A stretch of 47,982 nt of DNA from an uncultured Clostridia bacterium (GTDB taxonomy: Bacteria > Bacillota > Clostridia > Christensenellales > Borkfalkiaceae), in the NCBI GenBank assembly GCA_947595585.1, contig CANQET010000014.1, forward strand, positions 1 through 47,982. Direction: 5' to 3'. The notes under the pieces were generated by a model. The model was not told the origin of the DNA and made no database searches. It saw nothing but the letters and a program-made list of their open reading frames with translations. Below, piece by piece: positions 1 to 7,391 of the stretch. A program made the position numbers and the translations under genes. The stretch's first letter is position 1; every line of letters starts with the position of its first letter.

Positions 1-266
1 GCGCCCTTGCCCGAACCCATACGGGCTTCGGCGGGGTGCCGCGTGATGGGCTTGTGGGGGAAGATATCGATCCACACCTGCCCGCCGCGCTTGATGAAAC
101 GGGTCATTGCGATACGGGCGGCTTCGATCTGGTTGGATTTGATCCAGCCCGCTTCTTCGGCCACGAGGCCGTATTCGCCGTACGCGACGACGTTGCCCTT
201 ATGCGCCGCACCTTTCAAACTGCCGCGGTGCTGTTTTCTGCGCTTGACTCTCTTGGGAATTAACAT
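1..266 (-). CDS. rplP: 50S ribosomal protein L16 (partial, runs off the window edge)
   Basis: This is the N-terminal part of ribosomal protein L16, which sits near the A-site tRNA elbow of the large subunit. The start [15 protein letters not shown] and the later [18 protein letters not shown] segment are typical of L16. About 88 residues are present; the remaining third or so lies beyond position 1. The ATG at 264-266 shares one base with the rpsC stop (TAATG), so translational coupling is likely. It is the last visible gene of the leftward S10 operon; rpmC and rpsQ would be expected next but are outside the window. Confidence 0.97.
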   Translation of the reverse strand, partial: MLIPKRVKRRKQHRGSLKGAAHKGNVVAYGEYGLVAEEAGWIKSNQIEAARIAMTRFIKRGGQVWIDIFPHKPITRHPAEARMGSGKG

Positions 267-925
267 TATCTGCCTCCTTCGGGCTTCTTCGCCGCTTTGA
301 GGACATCGCCCTTGTAGATCCAGCACTTCACGCCGATCATGCCGAACGTCGTGTGCGCTTCGGCAAAGCCGTATTCGATATCGGCACGGAGGGTCTGCAG
401 GGGGATGGAACCCTCGCTGTAGTGCTCGGTGCCCGCGATCTCACGGCCGTCGAGACGGCCCGAGACCTGCATCTTGACGCCCTTGACGCCGGCGCGCATC
501 GTCTTGCCGATCGCCTGCTTCATGGCACGGCGGAAGGAAGTGCGCTTCTCGAGCTGCGCCGCAACGCTCTCGGCGACGAGCTGCGCATCTGCCTCGATCT
601 TGCGGATCTCGGTGACGTTGATGGCGACCTGCTTGCCCTTGGTGAGCTTCAGAAGTTCCTTCTTGATGACTTCGATCTCGGCGCCGGCCTTCCCGATGAG
701 CACGCCGGGGCGCCCCGTCTGGATGGTGACGACGATCTTGCCCGCCGCCCGCTCGATGAGGATGCGGGAGACCGCGGCCGCGTAGTACTTCTTCTTGATA
801 TAGGTGCGGATGACGTGATCCTCTTTCAGATACGCCGCAAATTCCTTCTTATCGGCATACCACTGGGTATCCCAACCCTTATTGATCCCGACTCTGAGTC
901 CATGAGGATTGACTTTCTGTCCCAT
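266..925 (-). CDS. rpsC: 30S ribosomal protein S3
   Basis: S3 forms part of the mRNA entry tunnel on the small-subunit head. The 219-residue protein begins [13 protein letters not shown], the signature S3 start, and carries the KH-domain GxxG-type segment [11 protein letters not shown] near residues 75-85. Length is normal for the family. Its start shares one base with the rplV stop and its stop shares one base with the rplP start, so three genes are chained by TAATG junctions. Cotranscription in the S10 operon is expected. Confidence 0.98.
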   Translation of the reverse strand: MGQKVNPHGLRVGINKGWDTQWYADKKEFAAYLKEDHVIRTYIKKKYYAAAVSRILIERAAGKIVVTIQTGRPGVLIGKAGAEIEVIKKELLKLTKGKQVAINVTEIRKIEADAQLVAESVAAQLEKRTSFRRAMKQAIGKTMRAGVKGVKMQVSGRLDGREIAGTEHYSEGSIPLQTLRADIEYGFAEAHTTFGMIGVKCWIYKGDVLKAAKKPEGGR

Positions 926-1326
926 TAGATTTCTCCCTCCGCTTTCATTACGTCAAGAATGACGGTGATATGGCTCGTTCTCTTGAGGATCGCATGCCCT
1001 CTGCCCTTGGAGACGGGCTGCATGCGCTTGAGGCTCGTGCCGCCGTCTGCATAGCAGGCCGCGACGTAGAGATCGTCGCGCGACATATCCCTGTTGTGTT
1101 CTGCGTTGGCGACGGCGCTCATGAGCACCTTGAGCGTGGGCTCTGCACCGCAGCCGGTCAAATTCTCGAGGATCGCGATGGCCTCGGCGACCGATTTTCC
1201 GCGGATGAGGTCGAGCGCCCTCCTGACCTTGTAGGGGGAGATGCGGATATACTTTGCGACCGCACGCGGACGCATATCTTTGTTCGCCTGGATCCGCTCG
1301 GTCTTCTTCTTCATATTACTTGCCAT
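925..1326 (-). CDS. rplV: 50S ribosomal protein L22
   Basis: L22 lines the peptide exit tunnel. The 133-residue sequence contains the family core ([20 protein letters not shown]) and the C-terminal tunnel hairpin region with [16 protein letters not shown] followed by KRTSHITV, as in bacterial L22. The N-terminus, [16 protein letters not shown], is somewhat longer than in many homologues; the second Met, about five residues in, is an alternative start. It is 11 nt downstream of rpsS and overlaps rpsC by one base. Confidence 0.96.
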   Translation of the reverse strand: MASNMKKKTERIQANKDMRPRAVAKYIRISPYKVRRALDLIRGKSVAEAIAILENLTGCGAEPTLKVLMSAVANAEHNRDMSRDDLYVAACYADGGTSLKRMQPVSKGRGHAILKRTSHITVILDVMKAEGEI

Positions 1327-1337
1327 CTTCTCTCTCC

Positions 1338-1616
1338 TTACTTGCCGGGCGTCGTCGACTTCGCCGTATGGCCTCTGAACGTTCTCGTGGGTGCGAACTC
1401 ACCGAGCTTGCAGCCCACCATATCCTCGGTAATGTAGACGGGAACATGCTTTCTGCCGTCGTACACGGCGATCGTATGCCCGACCATCTGAGGGAAGATC
1501 GTCGATGCTCTCGACCACGTCTTGAGCACCTTCTTTTCGTTGGACTCGTTCATCGCCTCGATCCTCGCAAGCAGCTTGGCTTCGACGTAGGGCCCTTTCT
1601 TGATACTTCTCGACAT
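1338..1616 (-). CDS. rpsS: 30S ribosomal protein S19
   Basis: S19 binds the small-subunit head together with S13. The 92-residue protein starts [16 protein letters not shown] and contains the diagnostic segments [24 protein letters not shown] (described here by its ends, WSRAS and DGRKH) and [17 protein letters not shown]. Length fits the family. It lies 14 nt after rplB and 11 nt before rplV in the S10 operon. Confidence 0.97.
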   Translation of the reverse strand: MSRSIKKGPYVEAKLLARIEAMNESNEKKVLKTWSRASTIFPQMVGHTIAVYDGRKHVPVYITEDMVGCKLGEFAPTRTFRGHTAKSTTPGK

Positions 1617-1630
1617 CTGAAATTCCCTCC

Positions 1631-2458
1631 TTAATTGATCCGCTTGAGAATGAACTTGCTCGTCGGATTCTTCTTCTTTCTCGTCTTATAGCCGAGAGCG
1701 GGCTTGCCCCAAGGCGTCTCGGGGCCGGCATGACCGACGGGGCTCTTGCCCTCGCCGCCGCCGTGCGGGTGATCGTTGGGGTTCATGACCGAACCGCGGA
1801 CCGTGGGGCGGATGCCGAGGTGACGGGTCTTGCCCGCCTTCCCGATGCGGATGATCTCATGCTCGACGTTGCCGACCTGTCCGATCGTCGCGCGGCACCC
1901 GATGGGGATGAGACGCATCTCGCCCGAAGGCATACGGATCGTCGCATACTTCCCTTCGCGCGCCATGATCTGCGCCGAGATGCCTGCCGCCCTTGCGACC
2001 TGGCCGCCGCGGCCGGGCTTCATCTCGATGTTGTGGACCATCGTACCTACGGGGATCTCCGAAAGGGGCAAGCAGTTGCCGACTTTGATATCCGCACCCG
2101 TGCCGCTCATCACCTTGTCGCCGACGTTGAGGCCGACGGGAGCGAGGATGTAGCGCTTCTCGCCGTCTGCATAGACGAGCAGGGCGATGTTCGCGCTGCG
2201 GTTGGGGTCGTATTGGATGGAACGCACCGTGGCGGGGATGCCGTCTTTATTGCGTTTGAAATCGATGATGCGGTATTTGCGCCTGTTGCCGCCGCCGATG
2301 TGACGGACGGTGATCCTGCCTGCGCTGTTTCTCCCGCCGGACTTTCTCTGGTCCTCGAGGAGCGATCTCTCGGGCTTCGCCTTGGAGATGGCGCCGTATG
2401 CGGGAACCGTCATGAGGCGGCGCCCCGCAGATGTGGGTTTATATCTCTTGACTGCCAT
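1631..2458 (-). CDS. rplB: 50S ribosomal protein L2
   Basis: L2 is a core large-subunit protein needed for subunit association and peptidyl-transferase function. The 275-residue protein starts [14 protein letters not shown] and ends with the conserved [14 protein letters not shown] tail. The [16 protein letters not shown] loop close to the peptidyl-transferase centre is present at about residues 228-243. Length and start are standard. It lies 16 nt after rplW and 14 nt before rpsS. Confidence 0.98.
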   Translation of the reverse strand: MAVKRYKPTSAGRRLMTVPAYGAISKAKPERSLLEDQRKSGGRNSAGRITVRHIGGGNRRKYRIIDFKRNKDGIPATVRSIQYDPNRSANIALLVYADGEKRYILAPVGLNVGDKVMSGTGADIKVGNCLPLSEIPVGTMVHNIEMKPGRGGQVARAAGISAQIMAREGKYATIRMPSGEMRLIPIGCRATIGQVGNVEHEIIRIGKAGKTRHLGIRPTVRGSVMNPNDHPHGGGEGKSPVGHAGPETPWGKPALGYKTRKKKNPTSKFILKRIN

Positions 2459-2474
2459 TTTCCTTATCCTCCGC

Positions 2475-2801
2475 TTAACTCAATGCGTCGAAGAACTCGA
2501 TGGGCTTCGAATCTTTCTTCAACTGGATGATCGCCTTCTTGGTCGTCGGCGTGTAGCCCTCGTTCCTGCCCATCCTCTTGAGCTTGCCGCGGCGGGTGAC
2601 GGTGTTCACACTCTGCACCTTTACGCCGAACATCTTTTCGACGGCGATCTTGATCTGCGTCTTGTTCGCCGTCTTGAGGACGATGAAGGTATACTTCTTA
2701 CCGTAGCTCGTGCGGTCGCCCTTGCCCGCTTCGCCGGGCTGCAGACCGTCGGTCGCCTTCTCTGTGAGGACGGGTTTCAAAATGATATCTTCGGGTGTCA
2801 T
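2475..2801 (-). CDS. rplW: 50S ribosomal protein L23
   Basis: L23 sits at the exit of the peptide tunnel and is the docking site for trigger factor and SRP. The 108-residue sequence has the L23 core: [13 protein letters not shown] near the start, [20 protein letters not shown] in the middle, and [20 protein letters not shown] toward the end (each quoted by its ends only). The start codon overlaps the rplD stop in an ATGA junction, consistent with coupled translation in the S10 operon. Confidence 0.96.
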   Translation of the reverse strand: MTPEDIILKPVLTEKATDGLQPGEAGKGDRTSYGKKYTFIVLKTANKTQIKIAVEKMFGVKVQSVNTVTRRGKLKRMGRNEGYTPTTKKAIIQLKKDSKPIEFFDALS

Positions 2802-3436
2802 GCGAGATAGACCTCCTCGAGTTTCTTGACCGAGCCCTTCGTGAGCACCACGACGGTGTTCGCGACGATCTCGTAGGTATTGATCTCCGCGACGGAGATC
2901 GTCTTGAGCGTGGGAAGGTTGCGTGCCGCACGGATGACGGCATCGTTGGGCTCATCCATCACGACGAGGGTGCGCTTCTCGAGGCCGAGGGCCTTGCGGA
3001 AGGCCTCCATCTCCTTGGTCTTGGGCTCGGAGACGGTGAGCTCGTCCACGATGCGCAGCTCGTTCTGGTTGAGCTTCTTGGAGAGGGCGCAAAGGAGCGC
3101 CTTCCTGCGCGCGGGCGCGTTCATCTTTTTTGTAAAGTCGCGGCTCTTGGGTGCGAATACGACGCCGCCCTTGATCCACTGGGGTGCACGCGTCGACCCT
3201 TGGCGGGCACGGCCCGTACCCTTCTGGCGCCACGGCTTCACGCCGCCGCCGCGGACCTCCGTCCGCGTGAGCGTGGACTTGGTGCCTTGTCTCTGATTGG
3301 AGAGATAGGTCACGACGGCCTGATGGACGAGGTGCTCGGCGTTTTCATCGAACTCGATCCCGAACATCTCATCGGAGAGTTCCATCGTGCCGACTTCCTC
3401 GCCTTTCATATTATATACTTTCACGTTCTTAGCCAT
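2798..3436 (-). CDS. rplD: 50S ribosomal protein L4
   Basis: L4 contacts 23S rRNA and lines the exit tunnel. The start is taken at the ATG of 3434-3436 (MAKNVKVYNMKGEEVG), because upstream in-frame codons run back into rplC and the product from this ATG is 212 residues, the normal L4 length. The family motif GGVKPWRQKGTGRARQGS, in the rRNA-binding loop at about residues 65-82, is intact. It overlaps rplW by 4 nt (ATGA) and lies 14 nt after rplC. In some bacteria L4 represses this operon; nothing here proves that for this organism. Confidence 0.96.
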   Translation of the reverse strand: MAKNVKVYNMKGEEVGTMELSDEMFGIEFDENAEHLVHQAVVTYLSNQRQGTKSTLTRTEVRGGGVKPWRQKGTGRARQGSTRAPQWIKGGVVFAPKSRDFTKKMNAPARRKALLCALSKKLNQNELRIVDELTVSEPKTKEMEAFRKALGLEKRTLVVMDEPNDAVIRAARNLPTLKTISVAEINTYEIVANTVVVLTKGSVKKLEEVYLA

Positions 3437-3450
3437 TGTCTTGTCGCTCC

Positions 3451-4119
3451 TTATTTGCTCTTCACGCTCGTTCTCAGCGTAACCACGCTTCCCTTGGGAC
3501 CGGGGATCGCGCCCTTGACGAGGATCGCGTTCCGCGCGACGTCCACACGGACGACCTCGAGGTTCTGGACGGTGACGTTCTCGACGCCGTATTGCCCTGC
3601 GAGGTGCTTGTGCTTGAACACGCGCGAAGGATCGCTGATCGAGCCCATGGAGCCGGGTTCCCTGTGGACAGGGCCGACGCCGTGCGTCTCTTTCAGGCGG
3701 TGCTGGTTCCATCTCTTAATGACGCCCGTAAACCCGTGGCCCTTGCTCACGCCGCTCACGTCGACGCGCTCGCCTGCGGAGAACACGTCTGCCTTGAGCA
3801 CGTCGCCGACGTTGTAGCCCTCGACGCCGCGCACCTCTTTGAGGAGCTTGCAGGGCTGCACGCCCGCCGTCTTGAACTGGCCGTAGTCGGGGCGGGAGAT
3901 GCCGTAGTTGAGATACTCGTGCTTGTCGTCCTGCTTCTTGCCCTTCGAGGTGATGTACCCGAAGCCGAGCTTCAAGGCGATGTAGCCATCGGACTCCACC
4001 GTCTTCACCTGCACCACGGGGCAAGGACCCGCTTCGAGCACGGTGACGGGGATGACCCTTCCGTCCTCGGCGAAGATCTGCGTCATGCCGATCTTTTTCG
4101 CGATGATTGCTTTACTCAT
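3451..4119 (-). CDS. rplC: 50S ribosomal protein L3
   Basis: L3 is an early-assembly large-subunit protein reaching toward the peptidyl-transferase centre. The 222-residue protein starts MSKAIIAKKIGMTQIF, the usual L3 beginning, and contains the GVSKGHGFTGVIKRWN and PGSMGSISDPSRVFKHKH motifs. The spacing to rpsJ (76 nt) is the largest inside this operon, and rplD follows after 14 nt. Confidence 0.97.
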   Translation of the reverse strand: MSKAIIAKKIGMTQIFAEDGRVIPVTVLEAGPCPVVQVKTVESDGYIALKLGFGYITSKGKKQDDKHEYLNYGISRPDYGQFKTAGVQPCKLLKEVRGVEGYNVGDVLKADVFSAGERVDVSGVSKGHGFTGVIKRWNQHRLKETHGVGPVHREPGSMGSISDPSRVFKHKHLAGQYGVENVTVQNLEVVRVDVARNAILVKGAIPGPKGSVVTLRTSVKSK

Positions 4120-4195
4120 AGATAAAGTTCACTCCTATAATTTTATTTGCGAATACCGCCCTTTGGCAGTATTTCTGCGACGATGTCTTGCGGCG

Positions 4196-4498
4196 TTATT
4201 GAAGTTTGACTTTGATGTCGACGCCGGCGGGAAGGTGGATGCTGTCGAGCAGCTTCGCGTTGGGCGAATAGATGTCGATGATGCGCTTATACGTGCGCAT
4301 TTCGAACTGCTCGCGCGAATCCTTATATTTATGGGGGCTTCTGAGGATGGTGACGATCTCGCGCTCCGTGGGAAGCGGGATGGGCCCGGAGATCTTCGCT
4401 CCGCCGCTCTTCATCGTCTCGACGATCCTGTTGGCCGCCTCGTCCACGAGAACGTGGTCGTAGGCCGATAATTTGATGCGAATACGCTGGCTTACCAT
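4196..4498 (-). CDS. rpsJ: 30S ribosomal protein S10
   Basis: S10 binds the small-subunit head and, as NusE in model bacteria, joins antitermination complexes. The start is set at ATG 4496-4498 ([15 protein letters not shown]), preceded by a good AGGAG ribosome-binding site. This gives 100 residues, matching the family, whereas the longer open frame to 4639 would add 47 residues with no resemblance to S10. The motif [12 protein letters not shown] is present. It is the first gene of the operon. Confidence 0.97.
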   Translation of the reverse strand: MVSQRIRIKLSAYDHVLVDEAANRIVETMKSGGAKISGPIPLPTEREIVTILRSPHKYKDSREQFEMRTYKRIIDIYSPNAKLLDSIHLPAGVDIKVKLQ

Positions 4499-4572
4499 AA
4501 TTTTGTTACTCCTTTCTTTTCCGAACTGTTTTGTCCGTGTCAACGCACCCGTGCGTGCCGAGGTCGTTTCCG

Positions 4573-4600
4573 AAAAAAACACGCGCTTTGCGGTGTTTTC
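4573..4600 (-). terminator. Terminator-like hairpin in the S10 operon leader
   Basis: On the minus strand a stem of about ten pairs with one bulge (AAAACAC-CGC against GCG-C-GTGTTTT, loop AAA) runs directly into seven T residues. It lies roughly 150 nt downstream of the predicted transcription start and 75 nt before rpsJ. This is the arrangement of a transcription attenuator. The regulator, if any, is not evident from the sequence. Confidence 0.5.
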
Positions 4601-4756
4601 GCAAAAGCCTCGGTCCGTCGCAGGAATCAAGTCCCACACTTGTCAGCGGAAATTACCTGCCGAGGGGCTTTTCACCTCGATTTTTCAGCAACTTCCCGCC
4701 TCAACCCTACACGCATTCGGCATGGCACCGAAATGCCGCAATGACACAGCTTATTG

Positions 4757-4785
4757 ATTTTACCAAATTGTCAAATGAATGTCAA
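4757..4785 (-). promoter_or_regulatory. Sigma-A promoter of the S10 operon
   Basis: Read on the minus strand, TTGACA (4780-4785) is followed after exactly 17 nt by TAAAAT (4757-4762). Transcription would begin near 4750, leaving a leader of about 250 nt before rpsJ. This leader also accounts for most of the gene-free stretch 4499-4888. Confidence 0.75.
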
Positions 4786-4888
4786 CGGATTTGCGGGGTT
4801 TTTTTCCGAAAAAAGCAAAACTTTTCGGCTTTTTTGGGCGATTTTTCGGAGGACTTCCCTCTTCCCCGCAAAAATTTCCAATATATTG

Positions 4889-5452
4889 TTATCCGAGACG
4901 CGCCGCGAGCGCGGAGCGGGCCCGCTCGCCCATCATGGGAAGATCTGCCTTCTTGCCCGAGACGAGCGCCAAAAGACGGGAGAAGATCTCCTCTTTTTCC
5001 CCGCCGAGGAGCACCGCGCCCCGCGTGAGGATGGCCTTGTAGACGGCCTCGTCGTCGGCTTCGGGGAAGCGCAGCACGGCGCCGTAGCCGAGGCGGGCGG
5101 CCCGCGCTTCGTCCACCTCCCCCTCCCCCGCACAGAGCACGCGGAAGCGGGTATAGTGGCGGTCGTCGTAGCGCACGCCGCCGAATTCGAGGAAGCCTGC
5201 GCCGACCCCCGCTTCCCGCGCTCCCTCCTTCGCCGCGATGTGCTTGAGCAGGCCGAATTCGTAGGGAGCATGCCATGCGTCTGCCCGCAGCGTCCGTTCC
5301 ACTATGCCCCGCTGCAGGCGTTCGTGGATGCCGACGGGCGCGAGCACAGCCTCCCCCTCCCTCACGGGAAGGGGCGAAAGGTACCAATACACGCGATCGA
5401 TAAGATTGGGATCGGCGGAAAATCTGAGTGCGGCGAAATCGTACATCGGCAT
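4889..5452 (-). CDS. Uncharacterised 187-aa protein with weak likeness to the PriA N-terminal domain
   Basis: I do not recognise this protein with confidence. It is 187 residues, soluble and rich in Ala, Arg and Glu, with no signal peptide or membrane segment. The first half, around RVYWYLSPLPVREGEAVLAP and GIHERLQRGIV, resembles the beta-rich N-terminal 3'-end-binding domain of the PriA helicase in spacing and character, but no helicase domain follows. The ATG at 5450-5452 is used; a near-consensus promoter lies 50-78 nt upstream. It is transcribed alone, in the same direction as the S10 operon but 104 nt before that operon's promoter. The function is unknown; the PriA likeness is by eye only. 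Confidence 0.6.
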   Translation of the reverse strand: MPMYDFAALRFSADPNLIDRVYWYLSPLPVREGEAVLAPVGIHERLQRGIVERTLRADAWHAPYEFGLLKHIAAKEGAREAGVGAGFLEFGGVRYDDRHYTRFRVLCAGEGEVDEARAARLGYGAVLRFPEADDEAVYKAILTRGAVLLGGEKEEIFSRLLALVSGKKADLPMMGERARSALAARLG

Positions 5453-5501
5453 ACATCACCCGAAAGGGCGCAAATTGGGCAGGGGCCTTGCGTCTTTCTT
5501 G

Positions 5502-5530
5502 ATTATACACCATTTTTTGCAAAAAAACAA
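5502..5530 (-). promoter_or_regulatory. Promoter of the 187-aa protein gene
   Basis: On the minus strand, TTGTTT (5525-5530), a 17-nt spacer and TATAAT (5502-5507). Its -35 element directly abuts the -35 of the divergent thiT promoter at 5531. Confidence 0.6.
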
Positions 5531-5559
5531 TTGACTTCACGCAAAAAACGCGCTATACT
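5531..5559 (+). promoter_or_regulatory. Promoter of the TPP riboswitch/thiT unit
   Basis: TTGACT (5531-5536), a 17-nt spacer and TATACT (5554-5559) form a near-consensus sigma-A promoter. Transcription would start about 10 nt before the riboswitch stem P1. Confidence 0.75.
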
Positions 5560-5576
5560 TGAGAAAAAGTGCATAT

Positions 5577-5652
5577 CCGTCGTGGGTGCCCCGCAAGGGG
5601 CTGAGATCATACCATTGGAATCGGGCAAGGTCATGCTTGGACGAAAGAACGG
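5577..5652 (+). promoter_or_regulatory. TPP (thiamine pyrophosphate) riboswitch
   Basis: The thi-box core is visible: GGGTGCCCC, a GCAA-capped stem, GGGGC and then the invariant CTGAGA (5601-5606), followed by ATACC and a second hairpin with CAAGG-TCATG-CTTGG, then ACGAAAG in place of the usual GCGTAGGGA. CCGT (5577-5580) can pair with ACGG (5649-5652) as stem P1. A strong intrinsic terminator follows 10 nt later, so TPP binding probably terminates transcription before thiT. The second half departs somewhat from the textbook consensus. Confidence 0.87.
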
Positions 5653-5662
5653 TTGAAGGTTT

Positions 5663-5691
5663 CCGCCTGCGATTTTTCGCGGGCGGTTTTT
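5663..5691 (+). terminator. Riboswitch expression-platform terminator
   Basis: A ten-pair stem (CCGCCTGCGA / TCGCGGGCGG, with one G-T pair) with a TTTT loop, followed by five T residues. It sits between the TPP aptamer and thiT, so it is the likely switch element. Confidence 0.85.
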
Positions 5692-5729
5692 CATTCGGGG
5701 CGGGAGGCACAAAATTTCAGGAGGTTTCT

Positions 5730-6875
5730 ATGTTTCCCAACTCTCTGCTTGCGCAATGGGATGCGCCTGTTTGGTATCCCACGCGCTTCGATTCGCCGAT
5801 GAACATCATGCGCGGCGTCGCCTTCTGGCTGACGATCGCACTCGCCATCGGCGTCGTCGTCGCCGCCCTCTGCGTGAAGGGCGATGCACGCAAAAAACTG
5901 CTGAAAATCGCACTCATGTGTGCAATTTTCTATGCCGTCGCCCTCGGGATCGCCTTCCTCGTGATGACCTTCCTCGACGACGGGATCGACGCACTGCTCT
6001 TCGTTCCCCTGCTCATCGTGCTCGTGTGTTCGGCGGGCTGCCTCGCCCTTCTGCTCCTGCGGCGCGACCTCATCGCGAAGATCTCCGCGGGCGTCGTGAT
6101 GGGCGCCGCCGCGATCGGCCTCATCGTCTGCCTCGCCGTGCGCTATGCCTCGGGCGTCTCGCTCGACCTCAACGAGATCCCCCAAGAGGACGTGCAGGAA
6201 GTCGGGCTGTATATCTCCGCGGCCGTGCTCGTCGTCGGCCTCATCGCCGCGGCCTTCCTGCTCGACTTCGGAAATAAGCAGGACCTCGGGTCGAAATCGC
6301 TCGCATATGCCGCCGTCATGCTCGCGATGAGCTTCGCCCTCTCCTATATCCGTCTGGTGAAATTGCCGCAAGGCGGATCGGTCACCGTGGCTTCCCTCCT
6401 TCCCCTCATGATCTATTCCTACATGTTCGGGACGCGCAAAGGCGTGATGGCGGGGGCCGTCTACGGCATTCTGCAGGCCATTCAGGACCTCTATATCCTG
6501 CACCCCGCACAGTTCCTGCTCGACTACCCCGTCGCCTTCGCCTACATCGGCCTCGCGGGGATGTTCGCCAAGACCAAGGCCCTCAAAAAGGTGCCGCAGC
6601 TGCAGTTCGCCTTGGGCGCGATCGTCGCATGCACGCTCCGCTATGTGAGCCATGTGCTCTCGGGCGTCTTCGCCTTCTCTACGATCGCCGCGAGCTACGG
6701 AATGGGTGCGTGGCCGTATAGCCTTCTCTACAATTCCTTCGTCTTCGCAGACTGCGCGATCGCAGTGGCCGTCGGCATCTTCGTGTTCTGTTCGCCCTCG
6801 TTCGTGAAGCTCGCAAGGCGCTTCCATGGCGAAAAAAAGACCACATCCCCCGACCAATCGCCCGAACAGGCCTGA
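5730..6875 (+). CDS. thiT: ThiT-family thiamine ECF transporter S component with an extra N-terminal membrane domain
   Basis: Residues about 190-355 match ThiT, the substrate-binding subunit of an energy-coupling-factor thiamine importer. LPQGGSVTVASLLPLMIYS, the YILHPAQFLLDYPVAF segment and RYVSHVLSG with YSLLYNS are characteristic. By comparison with Lactococcus ThiT from memory, the thiamine-contacting His (H308), Tyr (Y330) and Asn (N335) are present, while the ligand-binding Glu appears to be Asp (D265). Residues 1-185 add about five membrane helices not found in ordinary ThiT of about 180 residues. The start at 5730 follows AGGAGG; the frame extending upstream into the riboswitch is rejected. 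Control by the TPP riboswitch fits uptake of thiamine. The ATPase and EcfT subunits are not in this window. Confidence 0.87.
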   Translation: MFPNSLLAQWDAPVWYPTRFDSPMNIMRGVAFWLTIALAIGVVVAALCVKGDARKKLLKIALMCAIFYAVALGIAFLVMTFLDDGIDALLFVPLLIVLVCSAGCLALLLLRRDLIAKISAGVVMGAAAIGLIVCLAVRYASGVSLDLNEIPQEDVQEVGLYISAAVLVVGLIAAAFLLDFGNKQDLGSKSLAYAAVMLAMSFALSYIRLVKLPQGGSVTVASLLPLMIYSYMFGTRKGVMAGAVYGILQAIQDLYILHPAQFLLDYPVAFAYIGLAGMFAKTKALKKVPQLQFALGAIVACTLRYVSHVLSGVFAFSTIAASYGMGAWPYSLLYNSFVFADCAIAVAVGIFVFCSPSFVKLARRFHGEKKTTSPDQSPEQA

Positions 6876-6879
6876 ACGC

Positions 6880-6915
6880 AGAAAAAAAGTCGGCAAAATT
6901 GCCGACTTTTTTTCT
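6880..6915 (+). terminator. Intrinsic terminator after thiT
   Basis: A perfect palindrome (AAAAAAAGTCGGCA / TGCCGACTTTTTTT around AAAT) just after the thiT stop. It is symmetrical enough to act in both directions, but only the plus strand has a gene ending here. Confidence 0.85.
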
Positions 6916-6923
6916 GCAAACGC

Positions 6924-6952
6924 TTGACAAGTATACTTGGCAGTGGTATGAT
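6924..6952 (+). promoter_or_regulatory. Consensus promoter of the membrane protein/Xre operon
   Basis: TTGACA (6924-6929), exactly 17 nt, then TATGAT (6947-6952): close to a perfect sigma-A promoter. It begins nine bases after the thiT terminator. Confidence 0.87.
6928..6939. promoter_or_regulatory. Operator-like palindrome 1 (CAAG-N4-CTTG)
   Basis: CAAGTATACTTG is a perfect 12-bp palindrome that overlaps the end of the -35 box and the spacer. The same CAAG-N4-CTTG core recurs 33 bp downstream. Position and symmetry suit a dimeric Xre repressor, most simply the one encoded at 7392. Confidence 0.6.
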
Positions 6953-6958
6953 GTAAAT

Positions 6959-6974
6959 GCCAAGCGAACTTGGC
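6959..6974. promoter_or_regulatory. Operator-like palindrome 2 (CAAG-N4-CTTG)
   Basis: GCCAAGCGAACTTGGC is an inverted repeat containing the same CAAG-N4-CTTG core (6961-6972). It lies just downstream of the predicted start site. The two core centres are 33 bp apart, about three helical turns, so two dimers could bind on the same DNA face. Confidence 0.6.
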
Positions 6975-6988
6975 AAGGGAGTATGACT

Positions 6989-7384
6989 ATGGAAGAAAAG
7001 CAAACAGAGCTTCCCGAAACGCAGAACGAGGAACAGGAACTTTCGCGGGATGAGGTCCTCCTGCGGGCAAGAAACGAAAACGCGAAGAACGGCGACGAGC
7101 GGCAGCGCGCGCAGATGCAGTGGGCGAACTATGCGGGGTTCATCGCCATGGAATTTGCCTGCGTTATCATCATGTTCACCAAGATCTTTACGGGGAACGA
7201 GTTCTCGCCCGAGTTCTTCTGCATCATGTTTTCGGGCGTAGCGGCGCAGAATATCGTGCATGCGTGCGTCAATAAAAATAAGAAGACGAAGGTCGTCTTC
7301 ATCGTCTGCGCCGCCCTCGTTACGGCGGGAGCGCTCATCATGTGGGTGTTCTGGATCCTCGGGCTGTGCGGCATCGACCTTTGA
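6989..7384 (+). CDS. Small membrane protein partnered with an Xre regulator (DUF6442-like)
   Basis: The 131-residue protein has a charged, Glu/Gln-rich N-terminal cytoplasmic stretch of about 45 residues and three hydrophobic segments (around YAGFIAMEFACVIIMF, FFCIMFSGVAAQNIVHA and VVFIVCAALVTAGALIMW). The ATG at 6989 is preferred because AAGGGA lies 8 nt upstream; an ATG at 6983 is too close to it. The arrangement, a small multi-helix protein followed 7 nt later by a 68-residue Xre protein, matches a common Firmicutes gene pair that I recall as DUF6442. The function is not known. Expression is probably controlled through the two CAAG-N4-CTTG sites. Confidence 0.75.
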   Translation: MEEKQTELPETQNEEQELSRDEVLLRARNENAKNGDERQRAQMQWANYAGFIAMEFACVIIMFTKIFTGNEFSPEFFCIMFSGVAAQNIVHACVNKNKKTKVVFIVCAALVTAGALIMWVFWILGLCGIDL

Positions 7385-7391
7385 GGCGGTT

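Noticed and set aside
3437..3712. N-terminal extension of L4 up to 3712
   Set aside because: The extension overlaps rplC and is Arg/Pro-rich shadow sequence. The ATG at 3436 gives the normal L4 start and length.
4499..4639. N-terminal extension of S10 up to 4639
   Set aside because: It would cover the leader hairpin and adds 47 residues not found in S10. The ATG at 4498 has a good ribosome-binding site.
4790..4888. CCGAAAA/TTTTCGG hairpin with T-rich flanks as the terminator of the 187-aa protein gene
   Set aside because: On the minus strand the stem is followed by A residues rather than T, so it does not fit a terminator for that gene; on the plus strand no gene ends there.
5559..5729. ThiT frame extended upstream to 5559
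   Set aside because: This stretch is the TPP riboswitch and its terminator. The ATG at 5730 has AGGAGG at the right spacing.
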